In this document: positions 1 to 9,073 of the stretch, one piece after another
How positions within the stretch are numbered: the first letter of the stretch is position 1
Layout: every line of letters begins with the position of its first letter
Origin: Mesonia mobilis DSM 19841
GTDB lineage: Bacteria > Bacteroidota > Bacteroidia > Flavobacteriales > Flavobacteriaceae
NCBI RefSeq assembly: GCF_000423405.1
Contig: NZ_AUHX01000008.1
Span: 151,340-215,339, forward strand
Direction: 5' to 3'
Length of the DNA stretch: 64,000 bases
Translations under genes and position numbers: made by a program
The notes under the pieces: model-generated
What the model was told of the DNA's origin: nothing
Databases searched by the model: none
Seen by the model: the letters and a program-made list of their open reading frames with translations, nothing else

Positions 1-18
1 ATAGCTTTTTTTTTCTTC

Positions 19-1275
19 TTATATAATCATCCCGGCAGCAACCGTTTCATTGGTGCTTTCATCAATTAAAATGATGCTTCCGGTATTTCTGTTTTCTCGG
101 TAATCGTCGGTCATTAATGGCTTAGTAGTTCTTAATTTCACTCTACTAATATCATTCATTTTTAATGACTTGTCTTCTGTATTTCTATTATAGGTATTGA
201 TATCGATTTTATACACTACTTCTTTAATCATCGCTCGTTGCTCGTTAGAAGTATGCATGACCGTATATTTTGCTCTCGGCTTCGCTTCATCTGTATTTAA
301 CCAACATAACATCGCATCGATATCTTGTTTAGGTTCCGGTTGGTTATTCGTTTTCACGATCATATCTCCACGGCTAATGTCAATATCATCTTCCAACGTA
401 ATAGCCACAGACATTGGTGCAAATGCTTCTTCTAATTCACCTTCGTCTGAATGTACTGCTTTGATGGTTGAAGTAAATCCTGAAGGTAAAATAGTTACCT
501 CATCTTTTGGTCTAAAAATTCCACTGGCAACTCTTCCGGCATAACCTCTAAAATCGATAAAACCTTCGCGTTGTGGCCTTAATACGGTTTGTACAGGAAA
601 ACGCGCATCTACTTTATTGATATCACTGCTAATATGAAGGGTTTCTAGTTCGTGCAATAAAGGTGAACCTTGGTACCATTTCATATTTTCTGAACGATTC
701 ACCACATTATCTCCTAGCAACGCACTAATCGGTATGTAGCGTACGTCTTTAATCAATAATTTAGATGAAAACTCTTCGAACTGACCAACGATATCATTAT
801 ATACTTCTTCTGAATAATCTACCAAATCCATTTTATTGATACATACAATAATGTGCGGAATTTGAAGTAAAGAAGCGATAAATGTATGACGCTTAGTTTG
901 TTCTATAACACCGTGACGCGCATCGATTAAAATAATCGCTGCATTTGCTGTTGAAGCTCCAGTCACCATATTTCTGGTATACTGAATGTGTCCCGGAGTA
1001 TCTGCAATGATAAACTTACGTTTAGGAGTCGTAAAATAGCGGTAGGCTACATCGATGGTGATCCCTTGTTCACGTTCATCTTTTAAACCATCGGTAAACA
1101 TGGCTAAATCGACGCCTTCGTGACCTTTTTTCTTACTAGAGTTTTCTACTGCTTCGATCTGATCTTCAAAAATAGATTTTGAATCGTATAAAAGTCTACC
1201 GATTAAGGTACTTTTTCCGTCGTCTACACTCCCGGCAGTTGTAAATCTTAGTAATTGGTTTTTATCTATTTGCAT
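19..1275 (-). CDS. cysN: Sulfate adenylyltransferase subunit 1 (GTPase subunit)
   Basis: CysN is the GTP-hydrolysing subunit of ATP sulfurylase. With CysD it makes adenosine 5'-phosphosulfate (APS) from ATP and sulfate in the cytoplasm. The 418-residue product has the translation-factor GTPase motifs in order: P-loop GSVDDGKS (about residues 15-22), switch G2 with REQGITIDV, DTPGH, and NKMD, followed by EF-Tu-like beta-barrel domains. I start at the ATG at 1275 (MQIDKNQLLRF). A frame open to a TTG at 1299 adds eight residues that family members do not normally have. It is the last gene of the cysC-cysD-cysN run, about 140 bp after cysD. There is no CysC fusion at the C-terminus, and cysC is a separate gene nearby. 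Identification is secure. Confidence 0.96.
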   Translation of the reverse strand: MQIDKNQLLRFTTAGSVDDGKSTLIGRLLYDSKSIFEDQIEAVENSSKKKGHEGVDLAMFTDGLKDEREQGITIDVAYRYFTTPKRKFIIADTPGHIQYTRNMVTGASTANAAIILIDARHGVIEQTKRHTFIASLLQIPHIIVCINKMDLVDYSEEVYNDIVGQFEEFSSKLLIKDVRYIPISALLGDNVVNRSENMKWYQGSPLLHELETLHISSDINKVDARFPVQTVLRPQREGFIDFRGYAGRVASGIFRPKDEVTILPSGFTSTIKAVHSDEGELEEAFAPMSVAITLEDDIDISRGDMIVKTNNQPEPKQDIDAMLCWLNTDEAKPRAKYTVMHTSNEQRAMIKEVVYKIDINTYNRNTEDKSLKMNDISRVKLRTTKPLMTDDYRENRNTGSIILIDESTNETVAAGMII

Positions 1276-1415
1276 TGGTTTAAATTTTAAGCTTACCAAT
1301 TTTGCAGTGATCTCGAAATTATTGTTTCTCTACAAGCTATTGGTAAAAAGGTGTTTTTTTTGAAAAACTTTATCAATTAATCATAATATATTCACAAAAC
1401 AAAAAAGGCAATTTT

Positions 1416-2321
1416 CTAGAAATAACCTTCTCTTTTTCTGTCTTCCATTGCGGTTTCAGAACGTTTATCATCAGAACGATTTCCACGCTCGGTTTGACGC
1501 ATCGTTGAAACTTCTAACGCAACTTTCTCTAACGTATCGGCATCACTTTCAATACCACCGGTAATGGTAATATCTCCTAAAGTTCTAAATCTAATTTTCT
1601 TAGTAACGATCTCTTCGTGTTCTTCTAACTTCAAGAATTCTGAATTCGGAATCCAAGAACCGTTTCTCATCACCACTTCTCTTTCGTGTGCTAAATACAA
1701 AGAAGGAATTTGAATGTTTTCACGCTGAATGTAATTCCAAACATCCATCTCGGTCCAGTTACTAATTGGGAAAGCTCTAAAGTGTTCACCTTCAAAATGT
1801 TTTCCGTTGAGTAAGTTCCAAAGTTCCGGACGCTGGTTTTTAGGATCCCATTGCCCGAAATCGTCACGATGTGAGAAGAAGCGTTCTTTTGCTCGTGCTT
1901 TCTCTTCATCACGACGCCCACCACCAATCGCACAATCTATTTTGTTCTCTTCAATCGCATCTAAAAGCGTGGTGATCTGTAAAGCGTTACGCGTTGCATT
2001 TTTTCCTTTTTCTTCCTGAACGCGACCTTTATCGATCGATTCTTGAACCGAACCTACGATTAATCTTGCGCCTAAACTTTCAATAAGATCATCTCTAAAT
2101 TTGATGGTTTCCGGGAAGTTATGGCCGGTATCTACGTGCATTAACGCAAATGGAATTTTACACGGGTAAAATGCTTTTTTTGCCAAATGAGTTACTAAAA
2201 TGGAATCTTTTCCTCCGGAAAAAAGGATCACCGGATTTTGAAATTGTGCGTAAACTTCTCGCAATATGTAAATTGCTTCCGATTCTAATTCGTCTAAATA
2301 ATTTAAATAATATTTACTCAT
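1416..2321 (-). CDS. cysD: Sulfate adenylyltransferase subunit 2
   Basis: CysD is the catalytic ATP-pyrophosphatase-type subunit of ATP sulfurylase and partners with CysN to make APS. The 301-residue protein has the PP-loop SGGKDS at residues 35-40, and the conserved GGGRRDEEKARAKER block in the middle. The C-terminal tail ending in KREGYF is typical of CysD. The length is normal. The start overlaps the end of cysC by 8 bp, so cysC and cysD are probably translationally coupled. No reductase gene (cysH, cysI) is nearby, so activated sulfate here may serve sulfation rather than cysteine synthesis. That last point is inference. Confidence 0.97.
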   Translation of the reverse strand: MSKYYLNYLDELESEAIYILREVYAQFQNPVILFSGGKDSILVTHLAKKAFYPCKIPFALMHVDTGHNFPETIKFRDDLIESLGARLIVGSVQESIDKGRVQEEKGKNATRNALQITTLLDAIEENKIDCAIGGGRRDEEKARAKERFFSHRDDFGQWDPKNQRPELWNLLNGKHFEGEHFRAFPISNWTEMDVWNYIQRENIQIPSLYLAHEREVVMRNGSWIPNSEFLKLEEHEEIVTKKIRFRTLGDITITGGIESDADTLEKVALEVSTMRQTERGNRSDDKRSETAMEDRKREGYF

Positions 2322-2919
2322 GACTTGGCAATTCTAGTTTTGTTTTAATTTGATCCATAATAATTTGTATGGATTCTGCTATGGTTTCTTTTTCAGAATT
2401 TACAATTACATCAGGATTTTCAGGCTCTTCGTAGGGAGCGCTAATTCCTGTAAAATTCTTTATTTCTCCGTTTCTGGCTTTTTGGTAAAGTCCTTTTACA
2501 TCACGCTTTTCACAAGCTTCTACACTTGCTTTTACATAAATTTCGATAAAGTTCTCTTTACCAACAATTTGCTTGATCTTTTCTCGGTCTTTTTGTAAGG
2601 GAGAAATGAAAGCCGCTAAGGTAACAACTCCTGCATCGATAAACAACTTTGCAGCTTCTGCGATTCGTCTAAGGTTTTCTTTTCTACCTTCCGGCGTAAA
2701 ATCTAGATCGGTATTTAAACCTCTTCTAATATTATCGCCATCTAAAACATAGGTTCGTAAACCTTGCTCGTGCAGCGCCACTTCTACCTGATTGGCTAAA
2801 GTAGATTTTCCTGAACCGCTAAGCCCTGTAAACCAAATTAATAAACTGTTATGTTTATTTTGTTTTCTACGATGCTCAACGCTTACATTATAATCTTGCT
2901 GAATAACGTTCTTATTCAT
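2314..2919 (-). CDS. cysC: Adenylyl-sulfate kinase
   Basis: APS kinase phosphorylates APS to PAPS, the sulfate donor for sulfotransferases and PAPS reductase. The 201-residue protein has a P-loop GLSGSGKST at about residues 32-40, the DGDNIRRGLN motif, and the family C-terminal region with TGISAPYEEPENPD. I choose the ATG at 2919 (MNKNVIQ), which overlaps the stop of the upstream DUF2061 gene by 8 bp. The longer reading frame to 2955 only adds a lysine-rich stretch inside that gene. Its end overlaps the start of cysD. A free-standing kinase next to cysDN is common in Bacteroidota clusters that make sulfated products. Confidence 0.95.
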   Translation of the reverse strand: MNKNVIQQDYNVSVEHRRKQNKHNSLLIWFTGLSGSGKSTLANQVEVALHEQGLRTYVLDGDNIRRGLNTDLDFTPEGRKENLRRIAEAAKLFIDAGVVTLAAFISPLQKDREKIKQIVGKENFIEIYVKASVEACEKRDVKGLYQKARNGEIKNFTGISAPYEEPENPDVIVNSEKETIAESIQIIMDQIKTKLELPSHE

Positions 2920-3385
2920 TTTCTTTATTTTTTGCTGAAGTTTTAACTTCTTCATAATACGTAATCCCGAAATTAGTTTTATACCACAAACGTTCGTGAA
3001 CGTAATATAAAATCATCTTAGTTATTACTTCAGTTACTCCTATTTTCATACCGATATAAGGATCACCTGAAATTGCCCAACCTAACAAAGTGGTATCTAA
3101 AGTGCCTATAATTCTCCAAGTAATAGTTTTGGCTATGTGGCGTTTTCTACTATTTAAGAGTTCTTTTTTCTTGTTAAGATCTGCTTTTGCCCAAATGCGT
3201 TCATGAAAATAATACAGTACCGGTTTGGTGATCAATTCCGCCGTACCTAACATCATTCCGGTTTCAGAATTATCGATCACCGAACCTAAGAAAATAGTAT
3301 CCAACGTCCCTAAAGTCCGCCAAGTGACGGCCTTCGCAATATGACGCTTTTGTGCTATTTTTACCTTCCTATTCTTCTCTTCCAT
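2912..3385 (-). CDS. Tandem DUF2061 small membrane protein
   Basis: A 157-residue protein made of two copies of the DUF2061 module. Each copy starts with KRHIAK and a TWR.(L/I)GT(L/I)DT block and ends with a (Y/H)ERLW- or HERIW-like motif, at about residues 12-70 and 78-140. The two copies are clearly homologous, so the gene arose by internal duplication. Each module has one or two short hydrophobic stretches, so the protein is probably in the inner membrane. The family's function is unknown to me. It sits between wecC (18 bp upstream) and cysC (8-bp overlap), and its position in sulfate-activation clusters suggests a role linked to sulfate or PAPS. That link is guilt by association only. Confidence 0.85.
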   Translation of the reverse strand: MEEKNRKVKIAQKRHIAKAVTWRTLGTLDTIFLGSVIDNSETGMMLGTAELITKPVLYYFHERIWAKADLNKKKELLNSRKRHIAKTITWRIIGTLDTTLLGWAISGDPYIGMKIGVTEVITKMILYYVHERLWYKTNFGITYYEEVKTSAKNKENE

Positions 3386-3403
3386 CTATCCTTAAACAAA
3401 GAA

Positions 3404-4612
3404 CTATGTATAGATTCCGCAGAAATCTAACACTACTTTTTCATCTGAAATCTCTAAACTTTTAAATTCATTGTGAGCTACTAAAAATACAATAATGTCT
3501 GCTTTCTTAGTTGCTTCTTCATAATGGGTAAGTTTAAAAACCTGATGACTTTCTACATTAGGCTCTACAATATAATAATCTTCGTCTTGTGCATTTTGAA
3601 GAACACGCTGAACGATATACTTGGCCGGAGATTCTCTTAAATCATCAATATTCGGTTTAAACGCCAAGCCCATTAATGCAATTGAAGGCTTACGATGATG
3701 CTTTAATTCAAACTCTTGTTTAGCTTTTACGACCTGCTCGGCACACCAAAACGATTTATAATTATTAATTTCTCTTGCCTTCCCTATGATTTGAGATTCC
3801 ATCGGAAATTCTGACGTAATAAAATAGGGATCTACCGCAATACAATGCCCTCCTACTCCACAACCGGGTTGCAAAATATTTACTCTCGGGTGTTTGTTGG
3901 CTAAATCGATCAGTTCCCAAACATTAATTCCTGCTTTATCACAAATAAGCGAAAGCTCGTTTGCAAAAGCGATCTGTACATCTCTTGATGAATTTTCAGT
4001 GAGCTTACACATTTCTGCCGTACGCGCATTGGTAGCGTGTAATTCACCTTTTACGAAATCTTTATAAAAGGTTATTGCTTTTTGGGTCGACGCTTCATCT
4101 ACTCCGCCGATTACGCGATCGTTATGCACCAATTCGTACATCACATTACCCGGTAAAACTCGCTCCGGGCAATAAGCAATATGTATTTTATTTTCTAATT
4201 CTGGTCTTTCAGTATAAATATAATCACGCATTTTCTCTGTCGTCCCTACCGGGGAAGTCGACTCAATAATGTATAGATCATCTTCTTTTAAATGCGGAAT
4301 AATTTCTTTGGTAGCAGCTTCTACATAAGAAATATCGGGTTCATGATTCCCTTTAAAAGGTGTGGGAACCACCACCAAATAAGTTGATGCTGCTTCAATT
4401 TTAGTTCCGGCTTTTAAGTAACCTTTTTCTACAGCTTGCGCAACGGCATCTCCTAAATCGGGTTCTACGATATGAATTTTTCCTTGGTTGATGGTTTCAA
4501 CAACTTCCGGATTAATATCTACGCCAAAAACCTTAACGCCATTACTGGCAATTAACGCTGAAGTGGGTAAACCTATATATCCTAAACCTACGGTGGTTAC
4601 TTTTGGTGTCAT
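3404..4612 (-). CDS. wecC: UDP-N-acetyl-D-mannosamine dehydrogenase
   Basis: This enzyme oxidises UDP-ManNAc to UDP-ManNAcA with NAD+, supplying an acidic sugar for surface polysaccharides. The 402-residue protein begins with the Rossmann motif GLGYIGLPTS and has the UDP-sugar dehydrogenase signature with the catalytic cysteine in GCGVGGHCIAVDP. A third domain contains GLAFKPNIDDLRESPA. Length and domain order fit WecC better than UDP-glucose or UDP-GlcNAc dehydrogenases, and the adjacent wecB makes its substrate. It lies 45 bp downstream of wecB and 18 bp upstream of the DUF2061 gene, so co-transcription is likely. Confidence 0.93.
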   Translation of the reverse strand: MTPKVTTVGLGYIGLPTSALIASNGVKVFGVDINPEVVETINQGKIHIVEPDLGDAVAQAVEKGYLKAGTKIEAASTYLVVVPTPFKGNHEPDISYVEAATKEIIPHLKEDDLYIIESTSPVGTTEKMRDYIYTERPELENKIHIAYCPERVLPGNVMYELVHNDRVIGGVDEASTQKAITFYKDFVKGELHATNARTAEMCKLTENSSRDVQIAFANELSLICDKAGINVWELIDLANKHPRVNILQPGCGVGGHCIAVDPYFITSEFPMESQIIGKAREINNYKSFWCAEQVVKAKQEFELKHHRKPSIALMGLAFKPNIDDLRESPAKYIVQRVLQNAQDEDYYIVEPNVESHQVFKLTHYEEATKKADIIVFLVAHNEFKSLEISDEKVVLDFCGIYT

Positions 4613-4657
4613 ACATTTATTTCTTTAAGCAATCTGCAAAAATAAGATTTTCAACGA

Positions 4658-5785
4658 CTAAGCCTTAGCCTTCATAAAAGAAATTATTCGTTCGCTCGCT
4701 TTACCATCGCCATAAGGATTATGAAGCTTACTTAGCATTTGGTAATAGCTAGAATCGTCTAATAATCTTTGAGTTTCTGTGGTGATCTTTTCAGCATCTG
4801 TACCTACTAAAATTACCGTTCCTGCTTTTACGGCTTCGGGACGTTCGGTAATTTCTCGCATCACCAAAACCGGTTTTCCTAAACTTGGGGCTTCTTCTTG
4901 AACGCCACCGCTATCGGTAATAATGAGGTAAGATTTTTCCATTAACCAAACAAATGCCGGATAATTAAGCGGAGCGATCAACTTTATATTTTCAATCTCT
5001 GAAAGTAAATCGTACACCGGTTTTTGCACATTCGGATTTAAATGCACCGGATAGACCAACTGACAATCGGGATTCTTTTCTGCTATTTCTTTTAAGGCTT
5101 TACAGATATTAATAAACCCGTCACCGTGATTTTCACGACGATGACCGGTAACTAAAATTATTTTCTTTGTGGTATCAACTTCTTGTTGAACCATTTCAAT
5201 CTCTTGATCTGTGTAATTTTGCTGTTGAAGTTTATCGACACTAAACAATAAAGCATCGATCACCGTATTTCCGGTAATAGTAATGTTTTCTTCAGAAACT
5301 GCTTCGTTAACTAAGTTTTCTTTTGAACGATCTGTGGGTGGAAAATGATAATCGGCCAACCTGCCGGCTATCGATCTATTAATTTCTTCAGGGAAAGGAG
5401 CTCGTTTATTAAAAGTTCGAAGTCCTGCCTCAACGTGGCAAACTTCTGCACCACTATAAAAAGCCGCTAAAGCAGCAGCCATTGTAGTTGTGGTATCTCC
5501 GTGAACGTAAACATAATCCGGCTGAAAGTCTTCCAACACCGGTTTCATATTTTCTATGATTCCTGCGGTTAATGAATAGAGGTTTTGGTTAGGTTTCATC
5601 AAATCTAAATCGTAATCGGGTGTAATTTCAAAAAAATCTAACACCTGATCGAGCATTTCTCGATGCTGAGCCGTGATACAAACTTTCGTTTCGAAAATAT
5701 CTTGATGTTTTTGAAAAGCCTTTACTAATGGAGCCATTTTAATAGCTTCCGGGCGCGTGCCAAATACGATTAAATTTTTCTTCAT
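4658..5785 (-). CDS. wecB: UDP-N-acetylglucosamine 2-epimerase (non-hydrolysing)
   Basis: WecB interconverts UDP-GlcNAc and UDP-ManNAc in the cytoplasm, feeding WecC. The 375-residue protein shows the family landmarks: GTRPEAIKMAPL at the N-terminus, VHGDTTTTMAAALAAFY, HVEAGLRT, TGHRRENHG, and TDSGGVQEEAPSLGKPVLVMR near the C-terminus. Length is normal. It abuts rfbD with no spacer, indicating one transcript with the dTDP-rhamnose genes. Confidence 0.95.
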   Translation of the reverse strand: MKKNLIVFGTRPEAIKMAPLVKAFQKHQDIFETKVCITAQHREMLDQVLDFFEITPDYDLDLMKPNQNLYSLTAGIIENMKPVLEDFQPDYVYVHGDTTTTMAAALAAFYSGAEVCHVEAGLRTFNKRAPFPEEINRSIAGRLADYHFPPTDRSKENLVNEAVSEENITITGNTVIDALLFSVDKLQQQNYTDQEIEMVQQEVDTTKKIILVTGHRRENHGDGFINICKALKEIAEKNPDCQLVYPVHLNPNVQKPVYDLLSEIENIKLIAPLNYPAFVWLMEKSYLIITDSGGVQEEAPSLGKPVLVMREITERPEAVKAGTVILVGTDAEKITTETQRLLDDSSYYQMLSKLHNPYGDGKASERIISFMKAKA

Positions 5786-6637
5786 TTATAAATTATTTTG
5801 AAGATTCGCTAAACTCTCTTCCCAAGAAGGAATATCGAGCTGTAATTTATGCTTCACTCTTTCTTTTGATAAGACACTGTTATTTGGTCTTTTGGCGATG
5901 GTTTTATATTCGTTGGAAGCTATTAATTCAACATCATTCAGTTTATTAGCATTGGTAAAGATCGCTTTTGCAAAATCGTACCAAGTGGCTTCGCCTTCAT
6001 TACTGAAATGATACACTCCATAAGCGGTTTTTTGTTCAGAAACTATTTGCAGTGCTGCAAATGCCAAATCGTTTGCGTTAGTGGGTGTTCCTTTTTGTTC
6101 TGTGGTAATTTTTAACACACAGTTTTCTTCATTTGCTTTTCGAAGCATGGTATTGAAAAAGTTATGACCAAATTCTGAATACAACCAAGAGGTTCTTAAA
6201 ATGAAATATTCAGCTAAATTCTGCTGAATGTATTCTTCTCCTTTCAACTTTGACGCTCCATAAACATTGATGGGATTCACTTGATCTTCTTCCACATAAG
6301 CTGAATTTTTTTCGCCATCAAACACATAATCTGTGCTGATATGAATAAGCTTTACGCCGAATTCTGCACAAGCTTTAGCTATGTTTTTGGCACCTTCAGC
6401 ATTAACAGAAAAAGATTTCTTTTCTTCAGATTCGGCTTTTTCAACATTTGTATAGGCAGCACAATTTATACACCAATCGTAATTTCCTTCTTTAAAAGCT
6501 TCGGTTACTTTTTCAGCATCAGTGATATTTAAATTGACAGAAGAAAAATAGTGAAGTTCTAATTCTGAAAAGTTGGAAGCTTGCTTTTTAATGCATTGTC
6601 CTAATTGTCCGTTGGCACCGGTTACTAAAACTTTCAT
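5786..6637 (-). CDS. rfbD: dTDP-4-dehydrorhamnose reductase
   Basis: RfbD reduces dTDP-4-keto-L-rhamnose to dTDP-L-rhamnose, the last step of the pathway. The 283-residue short-chain dehydrogenase-type protein has GANGQLGQ at the N-terminus (NADPH-binding glycine motif), STDYVFDG, and the catalytic YGASKLKGE (YxxxK). It overlaps rfbC by 4 bp (ATGA-type), so the two are probably coupled. The order rfbB-rfbA-rfbC-rfbD is complete in this window. Confidence 0.95.
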   Translation of the reverse strand: MKVLVTGANGQLGQCIKKQASNFSELELHYFSSVNLNITDAEKVTEAFKEGNYDWCINCAAYTNVEKAESEEKKSFSVNAEGAKNIAKACAEFGVKLIHISTDYVFDGEKNSAYVEEDQVNPINVYGASKLKGEEYIQQNLAEYFILRTSWLYSEFGHNFFNTMLRKANEENCVLKITTEQKGTPTNANDLAFAALQIVSEQKTAYGVYHFSNEGEATWYDFAKAIFTNANKLNDVELIASNEYKTIAKRPNNSVLSKERVKHKLQLDIPSWEESLANLQNNL

Positions 6638-7182
6638 GACTTTTTGAATTCTTCGAAGGTTGGTAATTCTTGATCTTTTTCTGAAAGAATTAATTGCTCT
6701 TTAGGCAAGTGCCAATCAATATTTAAAGTTTCATCGCTATAAATAATTCCTGCTTCTGAAGCTTTATTGTAGTAATTATCGCATTTGTAAGCAAAAATAG
6801 CTTCGTCTGAAATGGTGATAAAAGCGTGACCAAACCCTCTGGGAACAAAAAGTTGATGGTTGTTTTGTTCATTTAGAATAATGCTGAAGGTTTCACCGAA
6901 AGTTTCTGAATCTTCTCGAAGATCGACCACAACATCCATCACTTCACCTTTAATCACTCGCACTAATTTTGCTTGCGCGTGCTCTCCTTTTTGCAAATGA
7001 AAACCTCGTAAAGTTCCTTTTTTAGAAATGGATTGATTGTCTTGCACAAAGTTAACTTCTAAACCGGTTTCTTTTTGGAAAGTTTCTTTATTAAAGCTTT
7101 CAAAAAAAGAACCACGATCGTCTTCGAAAACGCGTGGTTTTATAATTAAGCAGTCTTTTAAAGGTGTCTTTTCTATCTGCAT
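6634..7182 (-). CDS. rfbC: dTDP-4-dehydrorhamnose 3,5-epimerase
   Basis: RfbC epimerises C3 and C5 of dTDP-4-keto-6-deoxyglucose. The 182-residue cupin protein has the family's VQDNQSISKKGTLRGFHLQ segment, with catalytic histidine in RGFHLQ, and FVPRGFGHAF. I start at the ATG at 7182 (MQIEKTPLKD), which lies 1 bp beyond the rfbA stop. A longer frame to 7212 would run back into rfbA and adds ten residues with no family match. It overlaps rfbD by 4 bp. Confidence 0.95.
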   Translation of the reverse strand: MQIEKTPLKDCLIIKPRVFEDDRGSFFESFNKETFQKETGLEVNFVQDNQSISKKGTLRGFHLQKGEHAQAKLVRVIKGEVMDVVVDLREDSETFGETFSIILNEQNNHQLFVPRGFGHAFITISDEAIFAYKCDNYYNKASEAGIIYSDETLNIDWHLPKEQLILSEKDQELPTFEEFKKS

Positions 7183-7183
7183 C

Positions 7184-8035
7184 TTAATATTGTAAATTTT
7201 TTGCGTAACCACTTTTTAATAAGGAGGCTACTTGCTTTTTCATTTCTTCTTTGGTGATGTAACCCATTTTATAAGCTACTTCTTCTATAGAACCTACTTT
7301 TAGTCCTTGACGCTCTTCGATCGCTTCAACAAAATTTGAAGCTTGCATCAACGATTTAAAAGTACCGGTATCTAACCAAGCGGTTCCTTTATCGAGAATA
7401 CTTACGCTAAGTTTTCCTTTTTTTAGGTAAGCATTATTCACATCGGTAATTTCTAACTCACCACGATCGCTCGGTTTGATATTTTTAGCGATTTCAACCA
7501 CTTCATTATCGTAAAAATAAATTCCGGGAACAGCATAACGGGATTTAGGTTGTTTTGGTTTTTCTTCAATAGAAATAGCTTTTCCTTCATCGTCAAACTC
7601 TACCACTCCGTAACGTTCGGGATCGTGAACGTGATAAGCGTAAATAACTCCGCCATCAGGATCGTTGTTGCTTTGCAAAAGTTCATCCATCCCTGAACCG
7701 TAAAAGATATTATCGCCTAAAATAAGCGCTACTTTATCGTCGCTTATAAATTCTTCTCCGATAATAAATGCTTCTGCTAAACCATTTGGGTTTTCTTGAA
7801 CTGCGTATTGAAAATGACAACCTAAATTCTTCCCATCGCCTAGCAATTGCTCGAATAATGGTAAGTCTTTTGGAGTTGAAATGATCAAGATTTCTTTTAT
7901 TCCGGCAGACATTAACGTAGCTAACGGATAATAGATCATAGGTTTATCGTAAACCGGCATAAGCTGTTTACTTACCGCGATGGTTAACGGATGTAATCTT
8001 GTGCCAGATCCTCCTGCGAGAATAATACCTTTCAT
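7184..8035 (-). CDS. rfbA: Glucose-1-phosphate thymidylyltransferase
   Basis: RfbA condenses glucose-1-phosphate with dTTP to give dTDP-glucose, the first step to dTDP-rhamnose. The 283-residue nucleotidyltransferase has the signature [54 protein letters not shown], and GTAWLDTGT. The length matches RmlA. It sits 24 bp downstream of rfbB and directly before rfbC. Confidence 0.96.
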   Translation of the reverse strand: MKGIILAGGSGTRLHPLTIAVSKQLMPVYDKPMIYYPLATLMSAGIKEILIISTPKDLPLFEQLLGDGKNLGCHFQYAVQENPNGLAEAFIIGEEFISDDKVALILGDNIFYGSGMDELLQSNNDPDGGVIYAYHVHDPERYGVVEFDDEGKAISIEEKPKQPKSRYAVPGIYFYDNEVVEIAKNIKPSDRGELEITDVNNAYLKKGKLSVSILDKGTAWLDTGTFKSLMQASNFVEAIEERQGLKVGSIEEVAYKMGYITKEEMKKQVASLLKSGYAKNLQY

Positions 8036-8059
8036 AACAAATCTTTTTTTTGGTTGATT

Positions 8060-9070
8060 TTATTTACTGTATTTTTCTAAATACCATTTAATGGTCTTCT
8101 TGATACCGGTCTCAAAAGTTTCTTCTGCTTTCCAGCCTAAGTTATCTTCAATTTTAGTGGCGTCGATCGCATATCTGAAATCGTGCCCCGGACGGTCTTT
8201 TACGAATGTGATTAATTCACTATAACTTTTTTGATTTGCCCTTGGTTTTTCTTCATCTAGAATGGAACAGATTTTTTCGGCAATGTATAGGTTTTTACGC
8301 TCGTTGCGTCCGCCAATATTGTAAGTTTCTCCTAAATTACCTTTTGCTACTGCCAACTCAATACCTTTACAATGATCAAGAACATACAACCAATCTCTAA
8401 TATTAGTCCCTTCGCCATAAATAGGGATATTTTCTTCGTGGATCGCTTTTCTTATAATGGTCGGAATTAATTTTTCATCGTGTTGATGCGGACCGTAATT
8501 ATTAGAACAATTCGTTGTTACTACCGGCATTCCGTAAGTATGAAAGTAACTTCTGACTAATAAATCTGAAGATGCTTTCGATGCGCTATACGGGCTATTT
8601 GGCGCATATGGTGTTTCTTCTGTAAATAAACCTTCATCGCCTAAGGTGCCATAAACTTCATCGGTAGAAACGTGTAGAAAACGAGAATTCTTAAATTCTT
8701 CTTTGATGCTGAATGGCTCATTCATCCAAAGTTTATAAGCGGTTTGTAAAAGATTGAAGGTTCCGTTAATGTTGGTTTCTATAAACGCTGAAGGATCTGA
8801 AATCGAATTATCTACATGAGACTCTGCCGCAAAATGAATGACCTCATCAAATTGATATTCTGCAAATAAATCTTGAATAAATTTTAGATCGCAAATATCT
8901 CCCTGAATAAATGTATAGTTTTCAGCTTCAGGATTTTTGATGTTTTCTAAGTTACCTGCATAGGTTAACTTATCTAAATTGATAATATGATATTCACCTT
9001 TTTCGACTTGATAGTTAACGTAATTACTTCCTATAAAACCAGCACCACCGGTAACTAATATTTTTTTCAT
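8060..9070 (-). CDS. rfbB: dTDP-glucose 4,6-dehydratase
   Basis: RfbB converts dTDP-glucose to dTDP-4-keto-6-deoxyglucose using bound NAD+. The 336-residue extended SDR has GGAGFIGSNYV at the N-terminus, HFAAESHVDNS, STDEVYG, and the catalytic YSASKASSD (YxxxK). Length is typical. It begins 3 bp after the stop of the Wzz-like gene upstream. Confidence 0.96.
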   Translation of the reverse strand: MKKILVTGGAGFIGSNYVNYQVEKGEYHIINLDKLTYAGNLENIKNPEAENYTFIQGDICDLKFIQDLFAEYQFDEVIHFAAESHVDNSISDPSAFIETNINGTFNLLQTAYKLWMNEPFSIKEEFKNSRFLHVSTDEVYGTLGDEGLFTEETPYAPNSPYSASKASSDLLVRSYFHTYGMPVVTTNCSNNYGPHQHDEKLIPTIIRKAIHEENIPIYGEGTNIRDWLYVLDHCKGIELAVAKGNLGETYNIGGRNERKNLYIAEKICSILDEEKPRANQKSYSELITFVKDRPGHDFRYAIDATKIEDNLGWKAEETFETGIKKTIKWYLEKYSK

Positions 9071-9073
9071 TAT

